DNA from: Caryophanales bacterium UBA4694
Lineage (GTDB): Bacteria; Bacillota_I; Bacilli_A; RFN20; CAG-288
DNA: 64,000 nt
NCBI GenBank assembly: GCA_002404835.1
Contig: DHKM01000035.1
Location: 94,711-158,710, forward strand
Direction of reading: 5' to 3'
Every line of letters begins with the position of its first letter. The stretch's first letter is position 1. Below the pieces are notes generated by a model, which was not told the origin of the DNA, searched no databases, and was given only the letters and a program-made list of their open reading frames with translations. The position numbers and the translations under genes are program-made. Shown here one piece after another: positions 43,886 through 52,637 of the stretch.

Positions 43886-45580
43886 CTAGCAAGTAGAGGG
43901 ATAAATGATTTTTTCTTCCAAAATTGTTCTTAGCTTTTGTTCTTTGTCTTTGGCATTGCTTTCGGAATCACTTTGGATGGAAAAATAGAGCTTAAGTTTC
44001 GGCTCCGTACCGCTGGGACGCACGACAAATGTTGTAGAGTCTTTCAAAACTACCTTCAGCACGTTGCTTTTTGGTAAACCGTTGATTCCTTCTGAGTAGT
44101 CGTACATTGTTTCTATAGGGATATCTTTATCATGAAGCGATTCTTTTTTGAATCGATTCATGATATCCTGCATTTTATCGAAGCCTTCTTTTCCCTCGAA
44201 TTGGTAGGAATGAAGTGTGTTCAGACAATACCCGTACATTTTGTAAAGTTCATTCAGTTTATCTAAAAGGGTGATGCCTTTGGTTCTGTAATAAGAATAC
44301 ATTTCGACGATAAGCATACTTCCTACTACGGCATCCTTGTCCCTGACATAGGTTCCGCTGAGGCAACCATAGGATTCTTCGAATCCGAAAATGAATCTGT
44401 TTTCCTCATTCTTTTTTTCCAATTTCGAAATCTGTTCTCCGATGTATTTGAAACCGGTCAGGACGTTTATGACTTCGACATGGTAATGCTTTGCTATTTT
44501 CTCCACTAGGTCGGTTGTGACGATTGTTTTGACCAAAATCGGATTTTTTGGCATTTTATGGTACTGTATTCTTCGTTGACAAATGTAATCGAAAAGAAGA
44601 AGGAAAGTTTCGTTTCCGGTAAGAAGCCTGAATTCTCCTGCTTTGTCTTTGACAGCAATTCCGACACGGTCACAATCGGGATCGGTGGCTATAAGAAGAT
44701 CTGCGTTCTTCTCTTTGGCATATTTAATACCCAGAGCCATGGCTTCCTTTATTTCCGGATTGGGATAGGGACAAGTCGGGAAATATCCGTTTGGAAATTC
44801 TTGTTCTTTTACAATCTCGATGTTGGTGTAACCTTCTTCTTCGAGAATCCTTTTGACCGGGACAAGCCCTGTTCCATTCAAAGGGGTATAAATGATTGAT
44901 GCACTTTTGTCGATGCTTTCACCGTAAAGCTGGGATTGCTTCTTGACCTCTTCAAGAAATGAGGTTAGAACTCCTGGAAGAATATAAGATATCAGTCCTT
45001 TGTTGAATCCATCTTCGGCTTTAAGTTTCTTGACGTCGGAAAAAGGATTTATTTTTTCGATGTCATCTAACAGGATTTTTGCTATATGGTCTGTGATTTG
45101 GCATCCATCTTCCCCATAGACTTTATATCCGTTGTATTTGCTTGGATTATGACTTGCCGTGATCATGATTCCGAAAGCGCAGCCTAGATATCTTGTCGCA
45201 TATGACAAAGTGGGAACCGGAGAGAGATTCGGATAAATGAATGCTTGAATTCCGTTTCCGGAAAGCACTCTTGCTACCATCAATGCAAAATCGATGCTTT
45301 TGAGTCTCGAGTCGTAGGAAATGGCTACTTTTCTTTTTCCTTCAGAAACATGTCCATTGATATAATTGGCGATTCCCTGGGTTGCTTTGGAGACGGTATA
45401 GATGTTCATACGATTTGTTCCTGCTCCGATTACGCCCCGCAAACCCCCAGTCCCAAATTCCAAATCTTTGTAGAATGCATCTTCTTTTGTCTTCTCATCC
45501 ATCTGATTAAGTTCTTTTATTAGGTCGATGTCTTCTTTGGCATTGTTCAACCAGATATCATAAATCTTTGAATCATTCAT
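43886..45580 (-). CDS. Phosphoglucomutase/phosphomannomutase
   Basis: A 564-residue alpha-D-phosphohexomutase interconverting hexose 1- and 6-phosphates. The active serine S143 lies in TASHNPSKYNGYKVYGEDG, the Mg loop is DPDCDRVG (near 304), the sugar loop is GFEESYG and the phosphate loop is VRPSGTEPKLKLYF. Length and FGTGGLRG start fit the PgcA/ManB group of Firmicutes. It starts one base after manA, so the pair links fructose-6-P, mannose-6-P and sugar 1-phosphates for surface polysaccharide synthesis or mannose use. The stop is TAG. Confidence 0.93.
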   Translation of the reverse strand: MNDSKIYDIWLNNAKEDIDLIKELNQMDEKTKEDAFYKDLEFGTGGLRGVIGAGTNRMNIYTVSKATQGIANYINGHVSEGKRKVAISYDSRLKSIDFALMVARVLSGNGIQAFIYPNLSPVPTLSYATRYLGCAFGIMITASHNPSKYNGYKVYGEDGCQITDHIAKILLDDIEKINPFSDVKKLKAEDGFNKGLISYILPGVLTSFLEEVKKQSQLYGESIDKSASIIYTPLNGTGLVPVKRILEEEGYTNIEIVKEQEFPNGYFPTCPYPNPEIKEAMALGIKYAKEKNADLLIATDPDCDRVGIAVKDKAGEFRLLTGNETFLLLFDYICQRRIQYHKMPKNPILVKTIVTTDLVEKIAKHYHVEVINVLTGFKYIGEQISKLEKKNEENRFIFGFEESYGCLSGTYVRDKDAVVGSMLIVEMYSYYRTKGITLLDKLNELYKMYGYCLNTLHSYQFEGKEGFDKMQDIMNRFKKESLHDKDIPIETMYDYSEGINGLPKSNVLKVVLKDSTTFVVRPSGTEPKLKLYFSIQSDSESNAKDKEQKLRTILEEKIIYPSTC

Positions 45581-45581
45581 T

Positions 45582-46580
45582 TTATCCCACCACTTTCAAT
45601 AGTTTTGCTTTCCCGTGAAGCTTTATTTCCCCGCTTTCTGCGGGAATAAAAATACAATCTCCTTTAAAGAAAGGCAAATAAGCATTATTTTCTTTATTCG
45701 TCAATATACCGCATCCTTCATAGCATAGAAGTACTTCAAAACTTTCTTTTGTAGATTGATAGGAAGCCATCGATTTAACCTTACTTGTATCCAAATTCAA
45801 CTGATAAGTGGTGAAATATTGGCATTGTTCTAACATCTTTATTGCATATCCGGGATGTTTCTCGATTTTTTTAATAGCCTTGTAATCCGTTTTGCTCTTT
45901 TTTAGATTCATTACTTCCAGTGCTTTTTCAACATGAAGTTCTCGTGGCTTTCCATTTTTCTGTAAACGTCCGTAATCATAAAGTCGATACGTTAGATTGC
46001 TGTTTTCCTGAATTTCTGCGATAAGATTTCCTTTCCCGATGGCATGTATTGTTCCTGATGGAATGAAAAAGGCTTCCCCATTTTTGACTTCGATTTTGTT
46101 CAGATAATCTTCTAATGTGTTTTCCTTTAGACATTTCCGGATTTCTGTTTTTGTCATGTCTTTTTTTAATCCGACGACCAGTGTTGCTTTTCTTTCATGA
46201 GACAGGACAAACCACATTTCCGTTTTACCAAGCTGTCCGCCTTCGTGTTCGTTTGCGTATTTGTCGCTTGGGTGGACTTGTACGGACAAATCATGTTTGG
46301 CATCGATGAATTTGATCAAGATGGGAATTTGTCCCTGGTTGTTGTAGTTTTTCTCACCTAGGTATTCTGGATGAATCTTCAAAATTTCCTCAAGTGTCAG
46401 TCCTTTGTATTTCCCACTAGATACATAGCTTGGACCGTCTTTATGAGTGGAGCATTCCCAGGTTTCGCTTAACGGATCTAGATTGAGTGTTTTGTTGAAT
46501 TCTTTTTTTAGTTTGTTGCCACCCCAGAGATAATCTTTGCCGGATGGAGAAAGTAGAAATGGAGTAAATGTCTCTTTCAT
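45582..46580 (-). CDS. manA: Mannose-6-phosphate isomerase (type I)
   Basis: A 332-residue cupin isomerase converting mannose-6-phosphate and fructose-6-phosphate. The zinc-site motif QVHPSDKYAN with the glutamate in KTEMWFVL, GEAFFIPSGTIHAIGKGNLIAEIQENSNLTYRLYDYGR (second His and the family signature) and the C-terminal cupin half are all present. AAAGGA precedes the ATG. First gene of the pair with the mutase. Confidence 0.94.
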   Translation of the reverse strand: MKETFTPFLLSPSGKDYLWGGNKLKKEFNKTLNLDPLSETWECSTHKDGPSYVSSGKYKGLTLEEILKIHPEYLGEKNYNNQGQIPILIKFIDAKHDLSVQVHPSDKYANEHEGGQLGKTEMWFVLSHERKATLVVGLKKDMTKTEIRKCLKENTLEDYLNKIEVKNGEAFFIPSGTIHAIGKGNLIAEIQENSNLTYRLYDYGRLQKNGKPRELHVEKALEVMNLKKSKTDYKAIKKIEKHPGYAIKMLEQCQYFTTYQLNLDTSKVKSMASYQSTKESFEVLLCYEGCGILTNKENNAYLPFFKGDCIFIPAESGEIKLHGKAKLLKVVG

Positions 46581-46595
46581 GATTTCGTTCCTTTC

Positions 46596-46625
46596 ATTAA
46601 AAACTGCCGGGATTTTTCCCGGCAG
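46596..46625 (-). terminator. Intrinsic terminator of the ABC importer operon
   Basis: Eight-pair GC-rich stem CTGCCGGG/CCCGGCAG, loop of six, followed on the minus strand by TTTTTAAT, ten bases after the stop at 46635. Confidence 0.9.
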
Positions 46626-46634
46626 ACGTGTACT

Positions 46635-48287
46635 TTAATTTTCCAGCACTAATTCACCGGATGCGATGAGTCTTTGACTATGTCTGTCAAATAGAAGGAT
46701 TTCTTTTCCTAGAATGTTGACTTTGGCCTTGGCATTGACTTTGTAGTCGATTCCTCCGAAAACAACGGAAGTAAGAAGGAATTCTCCGACTCTGAGCTTA
46801 ACGGTTGTTTCCATACCACTAGGCATGGCGGAATAAACTTCCGTCTCCAACTTTCCATTATCCTCGATGTGGAGGAATTCCGGTCGGATTCCGATTACAT
46901 AGTCATCATCTTCGATGTTCTTTTCGTCTTTGGCTTCCAATGTCTGGTTGATAGTCGGAATCTTATAGTTGAAAGGTTTGTCGGCATTTCCCTTGACAAC
47001 ATAACCTTTGGTCTTCAGCTTTTCCTGATAAAGGGATTTAGTCTTTTCTTCATCTTCTTTGATTTCTTCTTTGAATTTGTTGAGATCTACATAGGTATTT
47101 GGAATGAACTTGGCTTTTACCTGGTTTTTGAGAAGAGATAGATGGATTCCGTCTCCATCCTGCTTTCCCTTGGCCTCGATGAGATTGATGGCTGGATTTC
47201 CAACGAAATCAGCCACGAAGAGATTATTCGGTCTTTTATAGACATCAAGTGGTGGATCATACTGTTGGACTACACCATTGTTGATGAGACAAATCTGAGT
47301 CGCCAATGTCATGGCTTCGAGCTGATCGTGGGTGACATAGACGAAAGTTGCCCCAGTATCATGGTGTAGACGTTTTAGTTCCGAGCGCATTTCAAGTCTC
47401 AGTTTTGCATCGAGGTTGCTTAAAGGCTCATCCATGAAGAGGACTTTCGGACCAGGAGCAAGTGTTCTTGCGATTGCTACTCTTTGCTGCTGCCCTCCAG
47501 ATAATTCGTTTGGATAACGGTCCATGAATTCTCCGATTTTGACTATTCTTGAAACTCTTCGAATGGAAAGGTCGATTTCTTCTTTGTCCAGATGTCTCTT
47601 CTTGATGACTTCTTTTCCGCCTTGTGTGAGGATGAAATTATCATTTACTTCGAATCCTTTTCCTTCTATTGCCTGAAGTTCGCTTTCGGCTTTCTTCTGA
47701 TATTCACCAACCAAATCTTCGATGGTCTTTTCACCTTTGTATTCGCCGGTTGAATTGAAGAGCTGTAGGATTTCCTTGGCACTGTACATGGAGATTTCAA
47801 ATCCGTCGATAAGGTTCAGAAGAGCTTTCTTTTCTTCGATTTTTCCTTTCTTATCTAAAGAATTATGAATACATTCACTGATCAGACTTTGGTTTTCGAA
47901 TACTTTGGACATCTTGAGAAGTCTTTGGTATTCACTAGCCTTGACGGCCATTTCTTGATTTACGTTGGCAAGACCGAACTGGATGTTCTTGTAGACTGTC
48001 ATATGAGGCCATAGGGCGTAGTTTTGGAACAAGAATCCGACATGACGCTTGTTGGCTGGAACATTGATTCCGTTTTCAGAATCAAAGACGGTTTCCCCGT
48101 TGATGGTTATTTTTCCGCTTGTCGGTGTTTCCAATCCTGCAATCATTCTTAGTGTCGTTGTCTTTCCGCATCCACTAGGACCAAGAAGCGTTATGAACGA
48201 ACTATCCTTGATGGTCAGGTTCATGTTTTCTACAGCATAGAAATCTCCCCAACGTTTCGTGACATTTGTCAATACGATTTCGGGCAT
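46635..48287 (-). CDS. PotA/FbpC-type importer ATPase with large internal insertion
   Basis: About 550 residues. Walker A GPSGCGKT (36-43), Q-loop Q88, signature LSGGQ (262-266), Walker B LFMDEP (283-288), VTHDQ, then a C-terminal TOBE-type regulatory domain (about 350-550). The Q-loop to signature distance is about 174 residues against about 50 normally, so an insertion of some 125 mostly helical, charged residues (about 110-240) replaces part of the helical lobe. Mycoplasma PotA proteins are similarly long. The ATG at 48287 follows GGAGG, which overlaps the permease stop. It energises the fused permease upstream; the substrate could be polyamine, iron(III) or another small ligand. Confidence 0.9.
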   Translation of the reverse strand: MPEIVLTNVTKRWGDFYAVENMNLTIKDSSFITLLGPSGCGKTTTLRMIAGLETPTSGKITINGETVFDSENGINVPANKRHVGFLFQNYALWPHMTVYKNIQFGLANVNQEMAVKASEYQRLLKMSKVFENQSLISECIHNSLDKKGKIEEKKALLNLIDGFEISMYSAKEILQLFNSTGEYKGEKTIEDLVGEYQKKAESELQAIEGKGFEVNDNFILTQGGKEVIKKRHLDKEEIDLSIRRVSRIVKIGEFMDRYPNELSGGQQQRVAIARTLAPGPKVLFMDEPLSNLDAKLRLEMRSELKRLHHDTGATFVYVTHDQLEAMTLATQICLINNGVVQQYDPPLDVYKRPNNLFVADFVGNPAINLIEAKGKQDGDGIHLSLLKNQVKAKFIPNTYVDLNKFKEEIKEDEEKTKSLYQEKLKTKGYVVKGNADKPFNYKIPTINQTLEAKDEKNIEDDDYVIGIRPEFLHIEDNGKLETEVYSAMPSGMETTVKLRVGEFLLTSVVFGGIDYKVNAKAKVNILGKEILLFDRHSQRLIASGELVLEN

Positions 48288-48288
48288 A

Positions 48289-50148
48289 TTATTTTCCTCC
48301 GATACCTTTATCGATGCTTGCACCGGTCAGGAGATTGACGAGCCAGTTCACAAGCAGGATGATGACAACAAGAATTAGGTTAGCTGCATTTTCCAAAGCA
48401 GCGATACCTGTATCTTCCAATAGGAACATGAATTTTGTAAGAATCATATAGTTGTCTCCGATGAACAAGAAGAGGGACAACTCTCTCATACAGCTGGTGA
48501 AGGGAAGAAGATAACCACTTAAGAATGCGGATTTCTGAATTGGGAATATGATTCTTATCATTCTCTTCCACCATGGAACATTTTGGATTACTGCTGCTTC
48601 TTCGATTTCTCCGGATAGCTGCATCATGGCATTAAGAGAAGAACGTGATGCGAAGGGTATATATTTCAGTGTTCCTAGGATAACGCAGGTTAAAAAAGGA
48701 AGTGCATAGAGCCATTTGATTTTCATGGAAAGCAACATGAAGGTTGCGGAAAGGGAGATGGAAGGAAGTAGATATGGGAAGAATGCGAGTCCGTTTACCG
48801 CATTGGCAAATTTTGATTTTCGTTTTTTGCTGACAGCATAACCAATCAGTAGACCAATGGTTCCTGCAAGAATGGCACAGAGGAAGGAGAGAAGAACAGA
48901 CCCTTTCAAGGCTTCCCAAACCTTTGGTTCGTAGAAAATACCATGGTAGTCGTTTCGTATGACATCTTTGCTAATCCAATATTTAAATGTGAATCCGGAA
49001 GAATAGTCCCCTGGATTTGGAAGCAAGGATTCAAAGAAGAACGAAATCATAGGTCCGATACAGAAGAATACGACGCAGATAGAAAGGACAGTGGCAATGA
49101 TCCATTTTCCTACTTTTCCGAGATTGACTTTGCTACTTTGACCGGATTTTCCTGAGACAGTAGTAAACTGCTTTCTTGAACTTGTTGCTACTTGGTTCAT
49201 CATTAGAATGACGATTCCAATAAGAATTAGTAAAATGGAAATAATTGCACCTTCTCCTCGGTAGGCTCCTTGTGAACCTTGAAGATCCGTTTTCATCTGT
49301 GTAGCAAGTGTATTCAATTTGAGAGTAATCGGAACTGGATATGAAGACATAGCAGAGGAGAAGACAAGAAGAATCGTTGAGAGTAAGGCAGGCTTGAGAA
49401 TCGGAACGGTCACATGGAAGAACACTTTACGTTTAGGAATGTTCAATATAGTTGCAGCTTCTTCCAAATTGGCGTCCATATTCCTTAGGACGCCTCCAAT
49501 AAGGATGTAGGCAAATGGGGCATAATGTAGACCTAGTACGATAGAAGTCGGAAGCCATCCGTAAACCCACCATTCGGGGCAGGCAATATGGAAGAGATGC
49601 TGAAACTCCCCGACATAGCCACCCTTGAAGGCATCAGATATGAAGAAGTTCTTCCAAAAAAGGGCTAAAGTCCATTGAGGCATGATGTAAGGAAAAATGA
49701 AAACGGCGGAAATGAATTTTTTGAACGGCATATTCGTTCTGGTAATTAGATAGGCTGACATTCCTCCGAAGATGATGGCAAAGGCACAACTCAATACTGA
49801 GATGATAAGAGAATTCAGCAAAGGCTTGTAAAAGAATCCAATTGATGTTTCGTCGGCGAATACTCTATACCAATGATAAATAGTGTATTGTCCTTCTTTT
49901 AGATAATAGGCATCGTCAGCGAATGGATCCATTCCGATATATCCCGGTATGACTTCACCGCTATGGACGAGGAAAGAATCTTCAATCAATGTGATTGTCG
50001 GAGCCACATTCAGTACCAAAAGCATGATACCAAAGAGAATCAAAATGGTATTGGCAGGGACACCGAAAAAAGTCAGTACTCTTCTTCCGTCACGTTCGAT
50101 GACCTGAATGAATTTTCTTTTTCCGTTCTGGTTTATTGTTTCATCCAT
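48289..50148 (-). CDS. Fused double permease of an ABC importer
   Basis: A 619-residue membrane protein with two BPD_transp_1 domains in one chain, each with its ATPase-docking EAA loop: EEAATILNIPKRKVFFHVTVPILKPALLS (about 231) and EEAAVIQNVPWWKRMIRIIFPIQKS (about 530). About twelve helices. Fused permeases of this kind are typical of iron(III) (FbpB/AfuB) and 2-aminoethylphosphonate importers, while polyamine systems usually keep PotB and PotC apart, so a Pot assignment is not secure. Confidence 0.9.
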   Translation of the reverse strand: MDETINQNGKRKFIQVIERDGRRVLTFFGVPANTILILFGIMLLVLNVAPTITLIEDSFLVHSGEVIPGYIGMDPFADDAYYLKEGQYTIYHWYRVFADETSIGFFYKPLLNSLIISVLSCAFAIIFGGMSAYLITRTNMPFKKFISAVFIFPYIMPQWTLALFWKNFFISDAFKGGYVGEFQHLFHIACPEWWVYGWLPTSIVLGLHYAPFAYILIGGVLRNMDANLEEAATILNIPKRKVFFHVTVPILKPALLSTILLVFSSAMSSYPVPITLKLNTLATQMKTDLQGSQGAYRGEGAIISILLILIGIVILMMNQVATSSRKQFTTVSGKSGQSSKVNLGKVGKWIIATVLSICVVFFCIGPMISFFFESLLPNPGDYSSGFTFKYWISKDVIRNDYHGIFYEPKVWEALKGSVLLSFLCAILAGTIGLLIGYAVSKKRKSKFANAVNGLAFFPYLLPSISLSATFMLLSMKIKWLYALPFLTCVILGTLKYIPFASRSSLNAMMQLSGEIEEAAVIQNVPWWKRMIRIIFPIQKSAFLSGYLLPFTSCMRELSLFLFIGDNYMILTKFMFLLEDTGIAALENAANLILVVIILLVNWLVNLLTGASIDKGIGGK

Positions 50149-50184
50149 GTTGTTACCTTTCTTCTCTTTCGTTTATGGAAAGAG

Positions 50185-50214
50185 AAAGAAAGCCAGCCAT
50201 GGCCGGCTTTCTTT
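50185..50214 (-). terminator. Hairpin between binding-protein and permease genes
   Basis: Ten-pair stem AAAGAAAGCC/GGCTTTCTTT with inner GCC/GGC pairing, 14 bases after the binding-protein stop on the minus strand; T-rich tail CTCTTTCC. Probably a partial terminator giving more binding protein than permease. Confidence 0.7.
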
Positions 50215-50228
50215 GTAAAGATGCTCGA

Positions 50229-51647
50229 TTATTGTTGTTTCTTGGCTATGGCCTTGTCGATGAAGTCCTTAACGCTATTATATCTTGTTCCGATATAGCT
50301 TGGATCTTCGACGATGGCACCGCCTTTGTTGATCCACCAATCTGCGGAAGGATCGTTTTTGCAGGCGAATACGTTATCAGCATTGTTATCCTGCGTCCAA
50401 ACAAGTTTGTTCGGATCTTCTGGATCTGCAGACAAAGTTCCGTGTCCGGCTTTGGAACGGTCGATATTGATGCTTGGCATTGTCGGATAGTCGCCGACAT
50501 CTTTTGCCCAAGCAGAATATCCTTCTGTAGTGGTTGAAAGGACATTGAAATAGGCACAGGTTGCATATGGATATTTGCAGTTAGGCATGATGGACATATA
50601 ATGCTTATACATGAATCCTGCAAATCCCTTCATGCTAGATGTCTGTAATGTGGAACCATCAGTGTTGTTTTCGCCTAAAGCTCCGATCACAAGGTTCTTT
50701 TTAGAAATCTTGTTTGTTTCATTTATGTTTTCGAGTTTGGAATAAACAATCCATCCGATATTTCCAGGAACATTGTTCAGGTTATCTACTGCCTTTCCGT
50801 CATCCTGGTAGAAAACGGCATTTTCGATGAACTTGTCGATAAATGCAAAGGCATATTTTCTTGTTCCGTATTTTTCGTACTGAGAAAAGTCGATTTCATT
50901 TTTGGCATCGTTTGTACTATCTTCGAAAGCGGCCTTTAAGTTATTGCATTCTTTGTCGGATGTTAACATGATAAGCCAGTCCATGTTGACGTTTTCGTTT
51001 CTCGGATCCATCGTATCGAGCTTTCCTTTGTATTTCGAAGCCGTGATATCCCAGACGTTGTCGATTGTTGTGTCATGGTTCTTATTGTTTACCATCCAAG
51101 TCTTGAAGTTGTACTGAAGAGTGAAAGGATCCTTTGCGTTTTTATCACTTCCGGTATCGTCGGCCCATTCTTTAGGAATGTAATTGGTAAAATAATTCTT
51201 GTCGATGAATTTTGTCTGGAGTTGGTAACCATCCTGGAGAATTGCACCAGTGTAGTTCTGGACATCATTTTCGATTTCGGCACAAAGGGTCGTATAGATG
51301 GTTCCGTCTACGGTAGAATCATATTTGATTGGATCGGCATTTTTGCATCCTGCTTCTTTAAGAAGTTCCTTGAATTTGTTCTTAGGTGCATCTTTTCCAC
51401 CACGAGATGTCGTTGCAAGAATCTTTACTTGTGCACCGGTAGTGGCGTCAAGTTCAGCGGCAGCCTTCTTGAAGAGTTCTGTTCTAGACAAGGTCATTGC
51501 ATCCTGAACGGCCTTTTCTACTTGAGTCAATTCCTTTGTATTGGAATTTCCACTGTCGGTTCCCTTGTTTGAAGCAGAAGACTGACCACATCCGACAAGA
51601 CTCATGATGGATAGAGCTGAGAGAGCGACTAAACCAAATTTCTTCAT
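50229..51647 (-). CDS. Solute-binding lipoprotein of the ABC importer
   Basis: A 472-residue lipoprotein with lipobox LVGC (C20), Ser/Asn-rich linker, then a two-lobe periplasmic-binding fold of the iron/polyamine class (SBP_bac_6/8-like): TGAQVKILATTSRGGK, IENDVQNYTGAILQDGYQ, DNVWDITASKYKGKLDTMDPRNENVNMDWLIML. First gene of the importer operon and divergent from a two-component system. The motif YKGKLDTMDPR is like that of ferric and polyamine-type binding proteins, but ligand residues cannot be assigned. Confidence 0.85.
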   Translation of the reverse strand: MKKFGLVALSALSIMSLVGCGQSSASNKGTDSGNSNTKELTQVEKAVQDAMTLSRTELFKKAAAELDATTGAQVKILATTSRGGKDAPKNKFKELLKEAGCKNADPIKYDSTVDGTIYTTLCAEIENDVQNYTGAILQDGYQLQTKFIDKNYFTNYIPKEWADDTGSDKNAKDPFTLQYNFKTWMVNNKNHDTTIDNVWDITASKYKGKLDTMDPRNENVNMDWLIMLTSDKECNNLKAAFEDSTNDAKNEIDFSQYEKYGTRKYAFAFIDKFIENAVFYQDDGKAVDNLNNVPGNIGWIVYSKLENINETNKISKKNLVIGALGENNTDGSTLQTSSMKGFAGFMYKHYMSIMPNCKYPYATCAYFNVLSTTTEGYSAWAKDVGDYPTMPSINIDRSKAGHGTLSADPEDPNKLVWTQDNNADNVFACKNDPSADWWINKGGAIVEDPSYIGTRYNSVKDFIDKAIAKKQQ

Positions 51648-51703
51648 AAAATTTTATCCCCCTTTAGGTTTAAAGGAATCGTTAAGATTTCCTTGACAAG
51701 AAT

Positions 51704-51732
51704 AATGTAATATGAAAGCTCTTACAAGTCAA
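51704..51732 (-). promoter_or_regulatory. Promoter of the ABC importer operon
   Basis: TTGACT (51727-51732), 17-base spacer, TACATT (51704-51709) on the minus strand, about 57 bases before the start. The leader contains the palindrome CCTTTA-GGTT-TAAAGG near 51661-51676. Confidence 0.65.
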
Positions 51733-51926
51733 TAAAATCTTTGCAAATTTAAATTTTATGTTTGAACGAATATTGAAAAATAATGATAATTATCGAAATT
51801 TTCAGAAAAATGAATAAAAAAGAAAAATTAATTATTTTATTTACAATTAATCGCTTGTAATGGTTTCCTTTGTAAAATCAACTAGAATGTGATGAATTTT
51901 TTGACATATTATGGTATAGTAAAAAT

Positions 51927-52637
51927 ATGCCGATGAAAGATTATTTGATTTATTCCATCGAAGATGATCCAGACATCTCGGATATTCTTGAAATTGCTTT
52001 AAAAGGGCAAGGCTATTTAATTTCTAGTTTTGCTTCTGGCGAGGATTTTCTTGAGGCATTCAAAAACAAAAAACCGGATATGATTCTTTTGGATATGATG
52101 CTTCCAGGAATACAGGGAAGAGATCTTTTGAAAATGGTCCGCAAGGATGAATCCAATAAAGGTATCATTGTTATCATCGTTTCTGCGAAATCCTTGGTCA
52201 GCGATAAAATAGATGGACTGAATCTTGGTGCTGATGATTATATTGCCAAACCGTTTGATATAAATGAATTCATTTCAAGAATTAACGCTCATTATCGAAG
52301 ATGCATTCAATCCATGCCAATAAACGATAATCTACTTCAAGTGAGAAACTGCGTTATTGACTTCTCAAATAAGACCTTAAAACAAGAAGGAATCCTCGTT
52401 AATCTGACGCCCAGTGAGTTTTCGATTGCTGAGGTTTTGTTTTCGAATCATGGAAAAATCGTCTCTAAAAATCAAATTGCGGAAGTTCTCTATGGAGAGA
52501 ATTCTAACGAGGATAAACTGAAAAAACAGTTCCGTACCATTGATATGATGATAAAGGAACTGAGAAGAAAACTTAAAGACGAGAACAAGAACTTCATCCA
52601 GACCGTTTTCGGTAGTGGATATCTTTTAAATGAATAA
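51927..52637 (+). CDS. PhoP/OmpR-family response regulator
   Basis: 236 residues: receiver with acidic pocket E12-D13-D14, phosphoacceptor D56 (LLDMMLPG) and K in AKPFD, then a winged-helix domain (LTPSEFSIAEVLFSNHGKIVSKNQIAEVLYG). No Shine-Dalgarno is visible before the ATG at 51927. TATAGT ends six bases before it, so the mRNA may be leaderless. It overlaps the kinase gene by eight bases and is transcribed away from the importer operon, a possible target. Confidence 0.9.
   Translation: MPMKDYLIYSIEDDPDISDILEIALKGQGYLISSFASGEDFLEAFKNKKPDMILLDMMLPGIQGRDLLKMVRKDESNKGIIVIIVSAKSLVSDKIDGLNLGADDYIAKPFDINEFISRINAHYRRCIQSMPINDNLLQVRNCVIDFSNKTLKQEGILVNLTPSEFSIAEVLFSNHGKIVSKNQIAEVLYGENSNEDKLKKQFRTIDMMIKELRRKLKDENKNFIQTVFGSGYLLNE

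Noticed and set aside
46635..51647. Naming the second importer potABCD
   Set aside because: The ATPase is PotA-like, but the fused double permease is also typical of iron(III) and phosphonate systems and ligand residues cannot be read, so no symbol is given.
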